The notes below the pieces were generated by a model. It was not told the DNA's origin, made no database searches, and was given only the letters and a program-made list of their open reading frames with translations. From assembly GCA_016707485.1 (NCBI GenBank), contig JADJHN010000001.1, forward strand, positions 248,001 to 312,000: 64,000 bases of DNA, given 5' to 3'. A program made the position numbers and the translations under genes. The DNA comes from Lysobacterales bacterium. GTDB lineage: Bacteria; Pseudomonadota; Gammaproteobacteria; Xanthomonadales; Rhodanobacteraceae. This document shows positions 26,722-36,650 of this stretch, one piece after another (within the stretch, counting starts at the first letter, position 1; each line of letters opens with the position of its first letter).

Positions 26722-29619
26722 TTATTGAAGCGTGCTGCGCTCCTCAGGTAGGTACTCTGGTGGCGTGGTTCTTTTGCAAAGATCCGCGGCCACGTCGAAC
26801 CCGGCATTTACAGACGCGGCGATGCCTGGCTGTCCCGTTCCAATGGCTGGCGAAAGAATCAATGACTGCATTGAGCGATTTTCGTCTTCGTCACCGTAGA
26901 AATAGAAGCCTGTATTCAGAACCATTCCCATCGGCGTCCCTCGCGCATACCAAGGCATGGCCCCAGGCGCATACGGAACTGGGACTTCATACGGAAAATC
27001 GACATCTTCCTTGTAAAATTGCCGCCTCAAGAAGTTGCTTCCGTGAAACTGGGTATGGCTACGAAGCAGGTACTCATCCTGTATGGCAATCTCGACTTGC
27101 TGGCCATCGCTGATGAGCGCAATACGAAAGAACTCACCCGGCTGAAGATGTTGCCCACTCCTGAGCGTCGCGATTGCTTGTTCTTCGACGCACGCGGTCA
27201 TGGAATCCATCGTTGCCGGCGCCCAAGGGTGCCCAAGCGGAAGTTCAGGAAAATTTGCCGGCGGAACCCAATGGCCATAGAGATAGAACCAATCCGTTCC
27301 ATTCCAACCCGATAGATAATTGGGCTCGACCAAATCCTTGGTTCCAACGGCGATCCCATCTTCCTCAAGCCCGAGCGGCCCGCGGTACGCCACTTGCAGA
27401 AACAGGTCGGTTGCGTTGATTGGTATCGGATCCTCGGAAAAATCGAACTCCGCCAGTACTGACTCGCTTTCGCAGTCTGCCCCCGCTGCATGGGTTCCCG
27501 TGTTGACGTTGCCAACGTTTATGCAGGGGTTGATCGCACCGCTAGTATTGCCAGGCAGATTGCCGCTCACATCCAAGGCGACGGGTGCCGAGACGGAAAT
27601 TTCCTGTAATGCCGAACGGGTTTCCTCAAGCGAGCATCCGCTGGGCACTCGTCGATCGGTCGGATCTGGCACGCCCGTGGTGGGATTCGGCATCGTCACG
27701 TATTCGCCTGACAGGTCTGGCTGATAGCAAGGATTGCGGTGATAGCGGGCAATCGCAACGAGTCGTCCCGTAGGATTACCGGAGGAATCCACCCCCGCGT
27801 GCATATCCTGCGGAACGAAAGTCCCTGAACCTGCGTCGAGTAGCGTCGGATTGCCATTGGCATCCGTCATCGTGACGTTGCGAACTCGCACTCTGAGCTT
27901 CTTGAAGCCAAATACACGTCCGGACGCATCCATCGGTATACCGTCGTCGACATGGTGGGGAGTACCTTGATCGACCACCGCATATAGACCTTCCGGAGGA
28001 GATGAAAGCTCCAACTCTCCGCGAAAAAAGAAATCAAGGAGCCCTGCGGAATAGCCTATCGCTCGCGGAATTGTCAGATTGCCGATGGAGTCGAGCACGG
28101 TGGGCGACAACGTCATTGAAATTCTATCAACCTCCAGCGGCAAGCCGTCGGGCAGATCAAGTCGTTTGAATACGCCTTCGGTGGCAATTGGAACGTTCGG
28201 CCGCGTGAATCCCTGAGGCAATTCATCCATTGCACCTGCATAACCCGGATTCAACGCATCGTCTACTTGATGAGTGTAGAAAAGACATGTCGCGGCGCTG
28301 AGTCGTCCATCAACCAAGAAAGCACTTTCGCAGGGTCCGTTCTGGAAGGAATATCCGTTCTGTGGATCAGTTAAATCCCTCGGCGGGTAAGTATGCGGAT
28401 ATCCATCCATCGCCTCGATGTACGGCAACGTCCCCCCGGTAAAGAATCCACGGTTCGAGTAGTCGGCAAGTCCCATCCGCGAAGGGATACCGACTAACCC
28501 TCCACCGAGCCCTATTCGCGTTGTGAAAAACCGCAGTGGCGTCGCGAACATGACCGGCTGCCCCATCCCGTACGTGCCGAGCTGCGGCACCGAGAGCGGT
28601 ATCGCTTCGGAGGAAAAGAATCCGCGCACGAATTGCCCGACGTCACCACCGCCGAGTACCCGCGCATTTGTGTAGCCTTCGAAGGCTTGTTGTTCGTCCG
28701 TGTTGATTACCGCATGCGAATCGTTGCGTGTGTGCTGCGGCTGCGCCGCGTCCTCCAGCAGATGTACGACATTGCCAAGTGAACGAAACAACGTCGCCCA
28801 ATAGATCATCCGAAATTCGCTCTCCACACTCCGTCGCCACGAGTCATCGCTACCACCCTCTCTGATAGCGCTTCGAAAGGTCAATGCTTGCCAAAATGCG
28901 TTTCTCGCATCGAGGTAACTATATGTATTTCGAGAAGAGCCGCTTGCGGGCCGAGGATGGTGCGCAAAGCTATCTTCGTAGCCCAATGCCCAATTGATGG
29001 ACTTCAATCCTTGAATTAATGGATCTGTTGTCAATCCAATATCATAAACTGGATCATAGAAGTGATTCAGCGGACGAACCAACCAGCCCGGCTGATCCAA
29101 AACCGTCCTCAGCCAGAGCGACGCACATGCACTTCCACGCACTCCAAAGAGACCCATCGGGCTGAGGCCCATGTCGTCCTCTCGAATTGCGCCGCGTACG
29201 AGCCAGTTTCTGATATTCAATAGAGGAGGACTACCCACAGGCTCGACGGTTGCTAAGAACAACCCTCTGTACACATTTCTGTCACCTATAAGCTGACGGA
29301 ACTGCTGCATCTGGCAGCGTTCAAAAGCCGATGGTTCGCTCAAAGCTGGTATCGCTTCAGGGTTGTAGAAGAAATTGACGTGGTCGGAAAAATAGCGGGA
29401 TGGTTGTTGTGGCATCCAGTAGGGTTTGAAGGGATCAGAAGGATGAAGCCTGTCAAGGAGCAGTCGCGACAGCAAGCTGCCTTCGCCCGAATGTGACAAC
29501 GTCGAGCGCGCGTAGGCCTCGGTCGTAATCAAGGCATGCGTTTGGGTCTCAAACGCAATGGCAAACGGCGCCGCAACCAGTAGCAGGGCCGCGACCAACA
29601 ATTGCACGAGTCTCATCAT
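26722..29619 (-). CDS. Large secreted protein with zinc phospholipase C/P1-nuclease-like metal motif
   Basis: A 965-residue exported protein with a signal peptide ending near AFAIA (about residue 22). Early in the mature part is ETQTHALIT, and near residue 285 is LGNVVHLLEDAAQPQHTRND. The His-x3-(Glu/Asp)...Pro-x-His pattern is that of the zinc-dependent phospholipase C and S1/P1 nuclease fold. The remaining 650 residues show no family I can name and may be beta-rich binding domains. Its start overlaps the preceding gene by 4 bases. The region is clearly AT-richer than its neighbours. A lipid- or nucleic-acid-cleaving exoenzyme is plausible but unproven. Confidence 0.72.
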   Translation of the reverse strand: MMRLVQLLVAALLLVAAPFAIAFETQTHALITTEAYARSTLSHSGEGSLLSRLLLDRLHPSDPFKPYWMPQQPSRYFSDHVNFFYNPEAIPALSEPSAFERCQMQQFRQLIGDRNVYRGLFLATVEPVGSPPLLNIRNWLVRGAIREDDMGLSPMGLFGVRGSACASLWLRTVLDQPGWLVRPLNHFYDPVYDIGLTTDPLIQGLKSINWALGYEDSFAHHPRPASGSSRNTYSYLDARNAFWQALTFRSAIREGGSDDSWRRSVESEFRMIYWATLFRSLGNVVHLLEDAAQPQHTRNDSHAVINTDEQQAFEGYTNARVLGGGDVGQFVRGFFSSEAIPLSVPQLGTYGMGQPVMFATPLRFFTTRIGLGGGLVGIPSRMGLADYSNRGFFTGGTLPYIEAMDGYPHTYPPRDLTDPQNGYSFQNGPCESAFLVDGRLSAATCLFYTHQVDDALNPGYAGAMDELPQGFTRPNVPIATEGVFKRLDLPDGLPLEVDRISMTLSPTVLDSIGNLTIPRAIGYSAGLLDFFFRGELELSSPPEGLYAVVDQGTPHHVDDGIPMDASGRVFGFKKLRVRVRNVTMTDANGNPTLLDAGSGTFVPQDMHAGVDSSGNPTGRLVAIARYHRNPCYQPDLSGEYVTMPNPTTGVPDPTDRRVPSGCSLEETRSALQEISVSAPVALDVSGNLPGNTSGAINPCINVGNVNTGTHAAGADCESESVLAEFDFSEDPIPINATDLFLQVAYRGPLGLEEDGIAVGTKDLVEPNYLSGWNGTDWFYLYGHWVPPANFPELPLGHPWAPATMDSMTACVEEQAIATLRSGQHLQPGEFFRIALISDGQQVEIAIQDEYLLRSHTQFHGSNFLRRQFYKEDVDFPYEVPVPYAPGAMPWYARGTPMGMVLNTGFYFYGDEDENRSMQSLILSPAIGTGQPGIAASVNAGFDVAADLCKRTTPPEYLPEERSTLQ

Positions 29620-30434
29620 GGCACCCCAGTTCCATTAGTTATGACCTTGCACATCATCCCTGCCTTGTATTTGGGTCTGTCGTAGAGCTCTTTCTTGTAG
29701 TTCTCTGGGTCCAACTTCTTGCGCAATTCGGTTGCGCCGATTGGATCCGAGGCGAAATCTTCAATTGACATGGCGGTCAAGTAATCCAGATCCAAATCTG
29801 GATCTTGCGAACACACCCACGGTGCCAGTAGGTCATAGCCCTTCTTGCGTATCGCCACGTCGTCCGGGCGCGTCGAATCGAAATATGGATTGCTTGTGCC
29901 CTTGACCCTGCTGTAATAGGAAGCTGCCTGCTTCAACGTGAACGAGGGCTTGAACATTCGAATAGTCCCGAGATTTCCCAGCCACTGGTCGGCTGTCGAC
30001 AATTCCGGTGTCCGTGCGGTCGATCGCGGCAGGAAGCGCGGCATCCCGTAGTTGTCCATGTATAGCCAGGCTTTCTCGTCGCCCACAACGGCGTAACCGG
30101 GCTCAAACACCGTAACGACCCAGGTGACGCCCGGGTGCGTTCCCGGCGTGCCAATATGCAAATCCGACCAGGTTGAGGGAATCGAGAATCGGCCTTCTGC
30201 GTCGGTGCGCACAATGATGTTGTATAAAACGACGTTTCCGGACGGGCCGAAGAACAGCGGACCCGACACGAATCGGGCAGAAGAGATCACAAAGGCATTT
30301 GGAAGGCCCTTGCCGGTTTCGACGTCGACCACTTTTCCAGATTTCGACCTGTGCGCTGCGATACAGCCCGGAATCTGCGGCGTGAACGGAGCGATGAGCA
30401 GGATCATCAGTAACCCGAAAATGATACGAGCCAT
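29616..30434 (-). CDS. Exported protein with carboxypeptidase-regulatory-like domain
   Basis: A 272-residue protein with an N-terminal hydrophobic signal (RIIFGLLMILLIAPF). The segment GKVVDVETGKGLPNAFV, followed later by VRTDAEGRFSIPS, is the pattern of a carboxypeptidase-regulatory-like beta-sandwich. The C-terminal half is unrecognised and carries several Cys. It starts 4 bases after the giant TIG gene and overlaps the phospholipase-like gene by 4 bases, so it is the middle gene of a three-gene exported operon. A CxxAH-like lipobox is not clear. Confidence 0.7.
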   Translation of the reverse strand: MARIIFGLLMILLIAPFTPQIPGCIAAHRSKSGKVVDVETGKGLPNAFVISSARFVSGPLFFGPSGNVVLYNIIVRTDAEGRFSIPSTWSDLHIGTPGTHPGVTWVVTVFEPGYAVVGDEKAWLYMDNYGMPRFLPRSTARTPELSTADQWLGNLGTIRMFKPSFTLKQAASYYSRVKGTSNPYFDSTRPDDVAIRKKGYDLLAPWVCSQDPDLDLDYLTAMSIEDFASDPIGATELRKKLDPENYKKELYDRPKYKAGMMCKVITNGTGVP

Positions 30435-30438
30435 AGAC

Positions 30439-33400
30439 CTACATTCCCAGAATGCGCCAGACGCCATACGCGTCCTGAACCATTTGTATGTGGTACCCAC
30501 TGCGCGTCTGATCGGCGTTGTCACGCATCACGAGAATTTCGGCGTATTCAGGCCCGATGAAACCGCTGGCAATTGTCCCGAGTTGAGTTGCGACTGACGG
30601 CATGTTTGCGCCGAGTGCTGTGAACGCCGCCAGGTAGCGGGACCTCACCGATGCAACGTAGGCTAGCCCGGCCCCGTTCGCATCTGCTTCATCGAGCTTC
30701 TTCTTGAGATAGCCATAGACATCACAGAGCATCCCTCGTTCTACTGCAGCGCTGCGAATCATCACCCATTGTGTGGCGGTGTAAACCTGTCCACTGTTGG
30801 TAGTCACCTGCAACAAAGCGTTGAAGAGGCCTGGCCTGGAGTACCTAAAGGCGCTTGGGAAGTCCTCGAGTGTCGCGAATGAGTGATCGAATACGCCGTC
30901 TCCATCGGTATCAATACGGAGACTTTGCAAATTGTCTCCGGAAAGGCTATCGCTCAACTCGATATCGAAAGAGATTGACGCCGGCGCCATACCAATCGGT
31001 TGTTCGGCATGGAATGAAATAAGCGACTCTGCGTGGCCGCATGCCAGGCAGTCGATTTTAGCTTTGGGATCTCCCTCAACATCGATGCGAACGATGGATT
31101 TCCCGCCACTGTGATTCAGGGTGATTGATGCCGTAGCCGTCAAACCCGGTAGCGTGGTGGCGACTGCCTCGATCGTGCCCGCTTTTGGCAAGCGCACATT
31201 TGGAACCATGAACCTGCCGTTCACGGTCTTTGCGGGTATGCCATTGATTGTGATACCGGTGTTGACCGGCCCGGTGAATGTACCAACCACATCCACAATA
31301 TCGCCCGGCGAACTGGATCCCTCTTCCGGAGAATCAATCGTTACGCTCAATGATCCGTTGCCCGTAATATTTTGCGCCTGACCCGCGGTGTATACCGCGC
31401 CGCTCAATTGCCCTATGGGAACAAACCCTGGCGGATCGTTCGGCACCGTGCGCGGATCGAATCCGCAGATTTCGGTCGATGTCGTCGGATTGGTAATGTG
31501 CGGGAAATCTGGTGAGTAGGCAGATGCGTAGTTCTCATCGCCGGTGTACCAGGCAAATAATGTCGTCTCGCCTACCTCGGACTGCATCGCCGTGCAGGTC
31601 GTCGCAGGAAGGGTGATCAGGCAGCCATGGACACCATCGCTGACCGTCACCGCGCCGGTCGGGGTCGGACCAGATGGAGAGACCGGCGTCACCGCGATCT
31701 GGATCGTGAATGACTGACCCGCAATCGACGGCTCGGCGCTAACCGAGGCGATTGCCACTTCGGCGGCTTCGGTGCCGATTGGAACTACGGTAAAGGACGA
31801 TGCACTGACACCCGTCTGTCCAGACACTGTCACTGATATCGGCCCAGTCGTTACGCCCTGCGGAACCAGCGCTACCAGTTGTGTCGCGTTTGCCTGCATG
31901 ACAAATGCAGGCATGCCGTTGAACTTGACGATATTGTTGGTGTTGGCGGCGGTATTGAACCCCTGCCCGGTAATGGTCACCGGGATACCCACTACACCGG
32001 ACATCGGGGCAAAGCCCGAGACATTCGGCGCAGGCAATTGCGATGTCACCACAAAATTGGTTGCGCTGGTCGCTGTCCTGCCGAGTACGTTGACCCGGAT
32101 CGAACCTGTTGTCGCCCAGGAGGGCACATTGGTAATCAACTGGGTCGTCGTCCCTGACGTCAAGGTCGCCGGCGTGCCGTTGAAACTGACTGAATTGTTG
32201 GCCAGCGTTGCATTGAAGTTGCTGCCGTAGATGGTCACCGGGGCACCATAGATGCCAGTGCCTGGCGAGAAGCTTGTAATCGTCGGCGGCGGCGGCTCTG
32301 TTACCGTGAAATTTGAAGTGCTCTGTACCGATCGCCCGTCAACGGTCACCTGAATCGGGCCTGATGTCGCGGCGCTCGGCACCACGACGACCAGTCGCGT
32401 TTCCGTGGCCGATGTGATCACTCCGGATGCACCGTTGAACGCGACGATGTCGTTGGCAATCGTTGTGTCGAAATTGGTTCCGGTAATCGAGACAGTTGAC
32501 CCCACCAAACCTGATGGTGGCCAGAAACTGGTGATCGTTGGCGGTCCTAGCGAGATCGTGTGCGGCACCGTGTCCGCGTCGAAGCCCGCGTAAGTTCCAT
32601 CTCCGCCGTACCAGGCAGATATGCTGCGCGGCCCTGCGGGCCCCGAAGTCATTACACAGCTATTCGACGGAAGCGAGATGGTGCAACTCATTGCGTTCCC
32701 ATCGCTCACGGAGACCGTCCCTGTTGGAGCGGGACTTGAGGGAGGATCAGCGATAACCTCGACAGTGGTGGTGAACGGCTGCCCAGACTCCGATGGCTCG
32801 GGAGACACACTCGAGATAACAGCAGTGACGGTTTTCTTGACGACGCTCATTGCATTGGTCGAAAACGATGAGCTGGAGGTGAACATCGTCGAGTCAGCCG
32901 GCGTGTAGAGGAAGTTGAGTGTACTCAAACCGGACCGAGTAGCATCCAGCATGCATCCGTTGTCACTCGAAAGATCAAAAATGCAGAAGGCGCTCTGACT
33001 CTGCACGCTCACTCTCACCGTGCCTTGTGGCTCGCCGCAAGCGCCATTGCTCGGATTGACGGCAACCTCGACCCTGGCGCTTGATCCAATCACAACGGGA
33101 TTGGGCGCGACGCTCGTCAATGTGATCGTCGTCGGAATGGGCGCCGCACGTTGGCTGCACGATTGCATGGTGTTGATGGATGCCGGCAAGCTCAACGGAC
33201 GATCGTAGATCTTTCGGGCATCCGCATTCTCTTCCAGCGAATATTGGCCGGTCGCTGGAAGCGTCGGCAGATCGATTGCACCAGCGCTGTTTGCGCTTGG
33301 AAACGCGAGGAGCACGGACCCGTTCGGCTGATAAGCAGTCAATGGAAAATAGACGGAACTGTTGTAGGCGGCTCCCCCGTTGAACTGAAGGTCCTGACCG

Positions 33401-35454
33401 TAGATTCCGGAGAACGCAACGATTCCTGCTTGCCCCGGCCGATTGAGATTCAACCAGACAGGCGGACTGTCAATCGTCGTTGTCATTTGGCGTGGTGTCG
33501 AGACCGTCGCAATAAACTGTATCGGCTCTTCCACCGGAAACGATGGATGGATATCCCGGACGACTACCGTGTAGTTTCCGGCAACCGGCGCACTTCTGAT
33601 CGTTACTGCGCAGCCTGCTTCAGAATAGGAAGATGAGTCGAAGGAACCTGTCAGCGATTCGCATAAAGGCACTTCTGCTACACGCACGCCGAGCGGATCG
33701 AACACGCTGACCCGAACCCAATTGGCCCAAAAACTGTTGGTAATGAAATTGGCAGTTATCGGGACGATGACGCCGAGCTCCAGCCTTTGTCCTACGGTCG
33801 CCGGAAATGTCATCAAGCCCATCTGGTAGGAAAAATTTGCCTGTGTCGAGAATGAAGGTCCGTCAACGTTGATCGGAGTCGGCTCGACAAGGCTTACGCG
33901 CATGTCTTCGCTCCAACTGTCGGCCTGCTGGATCACCAGGGTATAGACATCAGTGTCAGGCAGATTCTGGAGGAGGTACGCGCCGCTGCAATTGCTGACA
34001 CAATAGATTGCCGCCCCATTCGAATAGAGGTAGCTGCCGTTCGCGCGCCTGATTTCGAAGCGGCTATCTATGCCCATCAGCGGATCCGAGCTTCGCAGCA
34101 ACTCCAACGCCCTGCTTTGTCCAGCTACACCGTCAAACCGGATCTTCGAAATTCGACCGACTCGGTCCATATGCAGGTTTACAGGCGCAGACGAGGACAG
34201 CGCAAGATCCTGTGACCTTGTAAGCGCAACCAAGGCACTCAATGTGGACGTCGCATTCGGAAAGAGCTGAAGCTTGTAGGTTCCGGATACGGGCAAGGAC
34301 GAGAGATCAACGACACACGAAAATCGACAGGTAACGGTCTTGAGGGTAGAACCGTCTGGTTTGAAGACATAGATGTAGGGGTTTTTTGACGAGTATTCGG
34401 GAGTCTGAAGGACCGAAGTGATGCCAAGACCCAGGTTGTCGCCTGCCGTCGCACTAAACAGTACATCGATCGTCTGGCCGGCTGCCGAATTCGACACTTG
34501 AATGGTGGGGCCATCCGCAAGCAAAGTTCCACCTGACTGGGCAACATGGAAACTGCTGGTCGACACGACAGTTTGGCCTGCAACCGACACCGAAATAGGC
34601 CCTGTTACCGCCCCATTGGGAACCAGGACGGTCATTGAGCTTGAACTTGCGTCAGTGACCGTCGCCGAAATTCCGCCGATAGTTACCTGATTGGCAGAAA
34701 TATTTGAACTGAAATAGCTGCCCTTGAGAGTGACCTCTGCGCCTTCAATTCCTGTCCCGGGCGAAAACCCCTTCAGTCGCAATGTCGTTGGCACTACCTC
34801 AAACGGCCAGCTGCTCGAACCAGTCAGGCCGTTTGCAGATACGGAGACCGGCCCTGACGTCGCGCCAGCGGGGATGGTCGTCGTCAGTTGAATGGTATTG
34901 GCAGCGGTGACGGTCGCCTGTACGCCATTGAACGTGACGGTGTTTCCCGAGGTGACAGCACTGAAATTGCGCCCGCGAATCTGGACTGTCGTGCCCGGGA
35001 CCCCGCGCTTCGGGCTGAGATTGTTCACCATGGGAGCGGCAATAAAGTTGCCCGCGCTCTCCCCCCAACCATCATTGGTCGTTACGCGAATCTTCCCTGT
35101 TCTTGCGTTCGGCGGAACGACGACAGTCAATTCCGTCGGTGATGCAGCCACGATATTCAGCAATGTGGCGCCAAAGACCAGATCGCCGCCCATCGTAACG
35201 GTGTTATTTTCAGGGGCAGCGCCGAAATTGGTGCCCGAAACAACGATGACGGTTCCAACGCCACCACTCGTCAGATTGATACCCGTCACCTGAGGCGCTG
35301 CCGCCCAGACCGCGGCCGAATTGGCGGCGACAATGAGTGCAGCGAATGCAGTCAGGAAGCTGCGCAAGCGCAGCTTGCGAAGAGGTATTGGCCGGGCTGT
35401 ACGACTGAACGTCGCGCGCAGGACGAAACCGAAGAAATTGACAGCCCCATCCAT
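30439..35454 (-). CDS. Giant exported IPT/TIG- and Ig-repeat protein
   Basis: A 1671-residue protein with a long signal region (cleavage likely near residue 52, AAVWAAAPQ). Six IPT/TIG domains are visible: three at about 53-305 and three at about 1010-1250. Each follows a pattern like ITSFSPGTGIYGAPVTIYG then NNSVSFNGTPA. Three bacterial Ig-like domains are also seen (about 805-900, 905-1005, 1255-1360), each with PTGTVSVSDG-like strands. The middle (306-800) looks like pre-peptidase-type beta domains, and a PKD-like segment with DTDGDGVFD lies near 1540. Such proteins act as surface or secreted adhesins or scaffolds. It leads the exported operon. AGGAC lies upstream of ATG 35454. Confidence 0.82.
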   Translation of the reverse strand: MDGAVNFFGFVLRATFSRTARPIPLRKLRLRSFLTAFAALIVAANSAAVWAAAPQVTGINLTSGGVGTVIVVSGTNFGAAPENNTVTMGGDLVFGATLLNIVAASPTELTVVVPPNARTGKIRVTTNDGWGESAGNFIAAPMVNNLSPKRGVPGTTVQIRGRNFSAVTSGNTVTFNGVQATVTAANTIQLTTTIPAGATSGPVSVSANGLTGSSSWPFEVVPTTLRLKGFSPGTGIEGAEVTLKGSYFSSNISANQVTIGGISATVTDASSSSMTVLVPNGAVTGPISVSVAGQTVVSTSSFHVAQSGGTLLADGPTIQVSNSAAGQTIDVLFSATAGDNLGLGITSVLQTPEYSSKNPYIYVFKPDGSTLKTVTCRFSCVVDLSSLPVSGTYKLQLFPNATSTLSALVALTRSQDLALSSSAPVNLHMDRVGRISKIRFDGVAGQSRALELLRSSDPLMGIDSRFEIRRANGSYLYSNGAAIYCVSNCSGAYLLQNLPDTDVYTLVIQQADSWSEDMRVSLVEPTPINVDGPSFSTQANFSYQMGLMTFPATVGQRLELGVIVPITANFITNSFWANWVRVSVFDPLGVRVAEVPLCESLTGSFDSSSYSEAGCAVTIRSAPVAGNYTVVVRDIHPSFPVEEPIQFIATVSTPRQMTTTIDSPPVWLNLNRPGQAGIVAFSGIYGQDLQFNGGAAYNSSVYFPLTAYQPNGSVLLAFPSANSAGAIDLPTLPATGQYSLEENADARKIYDRPLSLPASINTMQSCSQRAAPIPTTITLTSVAPNPVVIGSSARVEVAVNPSNGACGEPQGTVRVSVQSQSAFCIFDLSSDNGCMLDATRSGLSTLNFLYTPADSTMFTSSSSFSTNAMSVVKKTVTAVISSVSPEPSESGQPFTTTVEVIADPPSSPAPTGTVSVSDGNAMSCTISLPSNSCVMTSGPAGPRSISAWYGGDGTYAGFDADTVPHTISLGPPTITSFWPPSGLVGSTVSITGTNFDTTIANDIVAFNGASGVITSATETRLVVVVPSAATSGPIQVTVDGRSVQSTSNFTVTEPPPPTITSFSPGTGIYGAPVTIYGSNFNATLANNSVSFNGTPATLTSGTTTQLITNVPSWATTGSIRVNVLGRTATSATNFVVTSQLPAPNVSGFAPMSGVVGIPVTITGQGFNTAANTNNIVKFNGMPAFVMQANATQLVALVPQGVTTGPISVTVSGQTGVSASSFTVVPIGTEAAEVAIASVSAEPSIAGQSFTIQIAVTPVSPSGPTPTGAVTVSDGVHGCLITLPATTCTAMQSEVGETTLFAWYTGDENYASAYSPDFPHITNPTTSTEICGFDPRTVPNDPPGFVPIGQLSGAVYTAGQAQNITGNGSLSVTIDSPEEGSSSPGDIVDVVGTFTGPVNTGITINGIPAKTVNGRFMVPNVRLPKAGTIEAVATTLPGLTATASITLNHSGGKSIVRIDVEGDPKAKIDCLACGHAESLISFHAEQPIGMAPASISFDIELSDSLSGDNLQSLRIDTDGDGVFDHSFATLEDFPSAFRYSRPGLFNALLQVTTNSGQVYTATQWVMIRSAAVERGMLCDVYGYLKKKLDEADANGAGLAYVASVRSRYLAAFTALGANMPSVATQLGTIASGFIGPEYAEILVMRDNADQTRSGYHIQMVQDAYGVWRILGM

Positions 35455-35720
35455 AGTTCAGCGTCCTGCCTTGTTTATTCCGATACCGAGTGAGCCGACA
35501 TCTGCAATAGACATCATGCCCGGCGCATACGCCGAATATCGAGCGCGCTATCCTCCCTTCCCCCTTCCTGATGCGTTCTATATCCATATAGCGTTCGCAA
35601 AAGTTGCCAGAATCTACGGCGCGCCTTGGTCCATGTCAAGAATTTATCACGAGAGCCGTTGGTCGGCGCACTCTCTCATCGACCCAAATGGAGATTTCCA
35701 TGGGCATTCTTCCTGGATAA

Positions 35721-36245
35721 TTATGGATGTTCCGCGTTGAGCAATAAGCGGTGGGATACGACAACACCATTGGCATCGGCGCAGAGCCGGTGGCCCGGGA
35801 CGAAGGTCAGTCCGGCGAAAGTAACCGGGACGTCAACATCGCCGAGGCCGCGTTTTCCGGTCTTCATCGGATGGCTGGCGAGTGCTTGTACGCCGAGATC
35901 GAGGGTGGCGATGATCTGTACGTCACGCAGGCAGCCGTTGATGAGGATCCCTTCCCAGCCATTGGCGACGGCTTGCTGGGCAAGCTGGTCACCGAGCAGG
36001 GCGCGGCGCATCGAGCCACCACCATCCACGACTAGGACCTTGCCCTTTCCCGGCAGGGCGACCTGCTCCTTGACCCTGGAGTTATCCTCGAAGCAGCGGA
36101 TCGTGACGATGCGGCCGCCGAAAAAGTCGCGGCGGCCGAAGGCGCGGAAGATCGGGCCGGCGACTTGCACATCATCGGGGAACGCATCGCAAAGATCGGG
36201 GGTGGTTTGGGTTATCGCGGTTTCCTCATGGCGGGATGAGCCCAT
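35721..36245 (-). CDS. rraA: RraA family protein (RNase E activity regulator)
   Basis: A 174-residue RraA homologue. TTPDLCDAFPDDVQV at the start, VDGGGSMRRALLG in the middle and GWEGILINGCLRD match RraA closely. RraA inhibits RNase E in E. coli; many members are instead 4-hydroxy-4-methyl-2-oxoglutarate aldolases, and the GxxxxR...D residues for that activity seem present. The start at 36245 is the longest form and leaves a short extension before the family start. It is divergent from the lipase-like gene across a palindromic repeat. Confidence 0.9.
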   Translation of the reverse strand: MGSSRHEETAITQTTPDLCDAFPDDVQVAGPIFRAFGRRDFFGGRIVTIRCFEDNSRVKEQVALPGKGKVLVVDGGGSMRRALLGDQLAQQAVANGWEGILINGCLRDVQIIATLDLGVQALASHPMKTGKRGLGDVDVPVTFAGLTFVPGHRLCADANGVVVSHRLLLNAEHP

Positions 36246-36359
36246 GGACGCGGAACCGTGGTGTCAGCGCGAGACCGGGCCACTTAGACCGAGGCGAAAA
36301 TGGCACACGGCCGGCACTGGAGCCGACCGTGACCTCAATCATGACTATCTATCGGGCCG

Positions 36360-36435
36360 GTAAGAAGTAGGACGTCGACAATGCATTTCCTTCTCCCGCT
36401 AGCGGGAGAAGGAAAAGCTTTGTCGACTTCTTACG
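36360..36435. repeat. Long imperfect palindrome (REP-like) between divergent genes
   Basis: A 30-base perfect palindrome at 36386-36415 is centred on GCTAGC, with arms TTTCCTTCTCCCGCT and its complement. Outer arms extend the symmetry: GTAAGAAG at 36360 matches CTTCTTAC at 36428-36435, and GTCGACA matches TGTCGAC closer in, with a few unpaired bases on the left. It sits between divergently transcribed rraA and the lipase-like gene, so it is not a normal terminator position. The inner core resembles widespread CTCCCGC/GCGGGAG intergenic repeats. The rest of the 405-base gap 36246-36650 shows no convincing gene. Confidence 0.75.
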
Positions 36436-36650
36436 GTTTATGGGCCCAATCAATTGCCACCGCTGCTAGATCGAAACTTCGACAAGTTCGCATCGGACCG
36501 GCATGTCTTCGAAGTCCGCAACCTACGCGAACGCAATATGCGCATTGTGGAGTTGCAATTGGGACAACTTGGCGCTCCAATGCGCGGGCAATCGGCCGAG
36601 ACGCGTGTTGATCGCGGCATCGCCGGACCCTGTCGACACGGAGTCGGATC

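Noticed and set aside
35321..35740. Open frame of 139 codons upstream of the TIG gene
   Set aside because: It overlaps the TIG signal-peptide region in antisense and shows no motif.
36450..36620. Possible zinc-ribbon remnant (CPNCNSTMRI) on the minus strand
   Set aside because: A short CxxC motif in a frame that is otherwise unsupported; it could be a relic of a small zinc-ribbon gene but is too weak to list.
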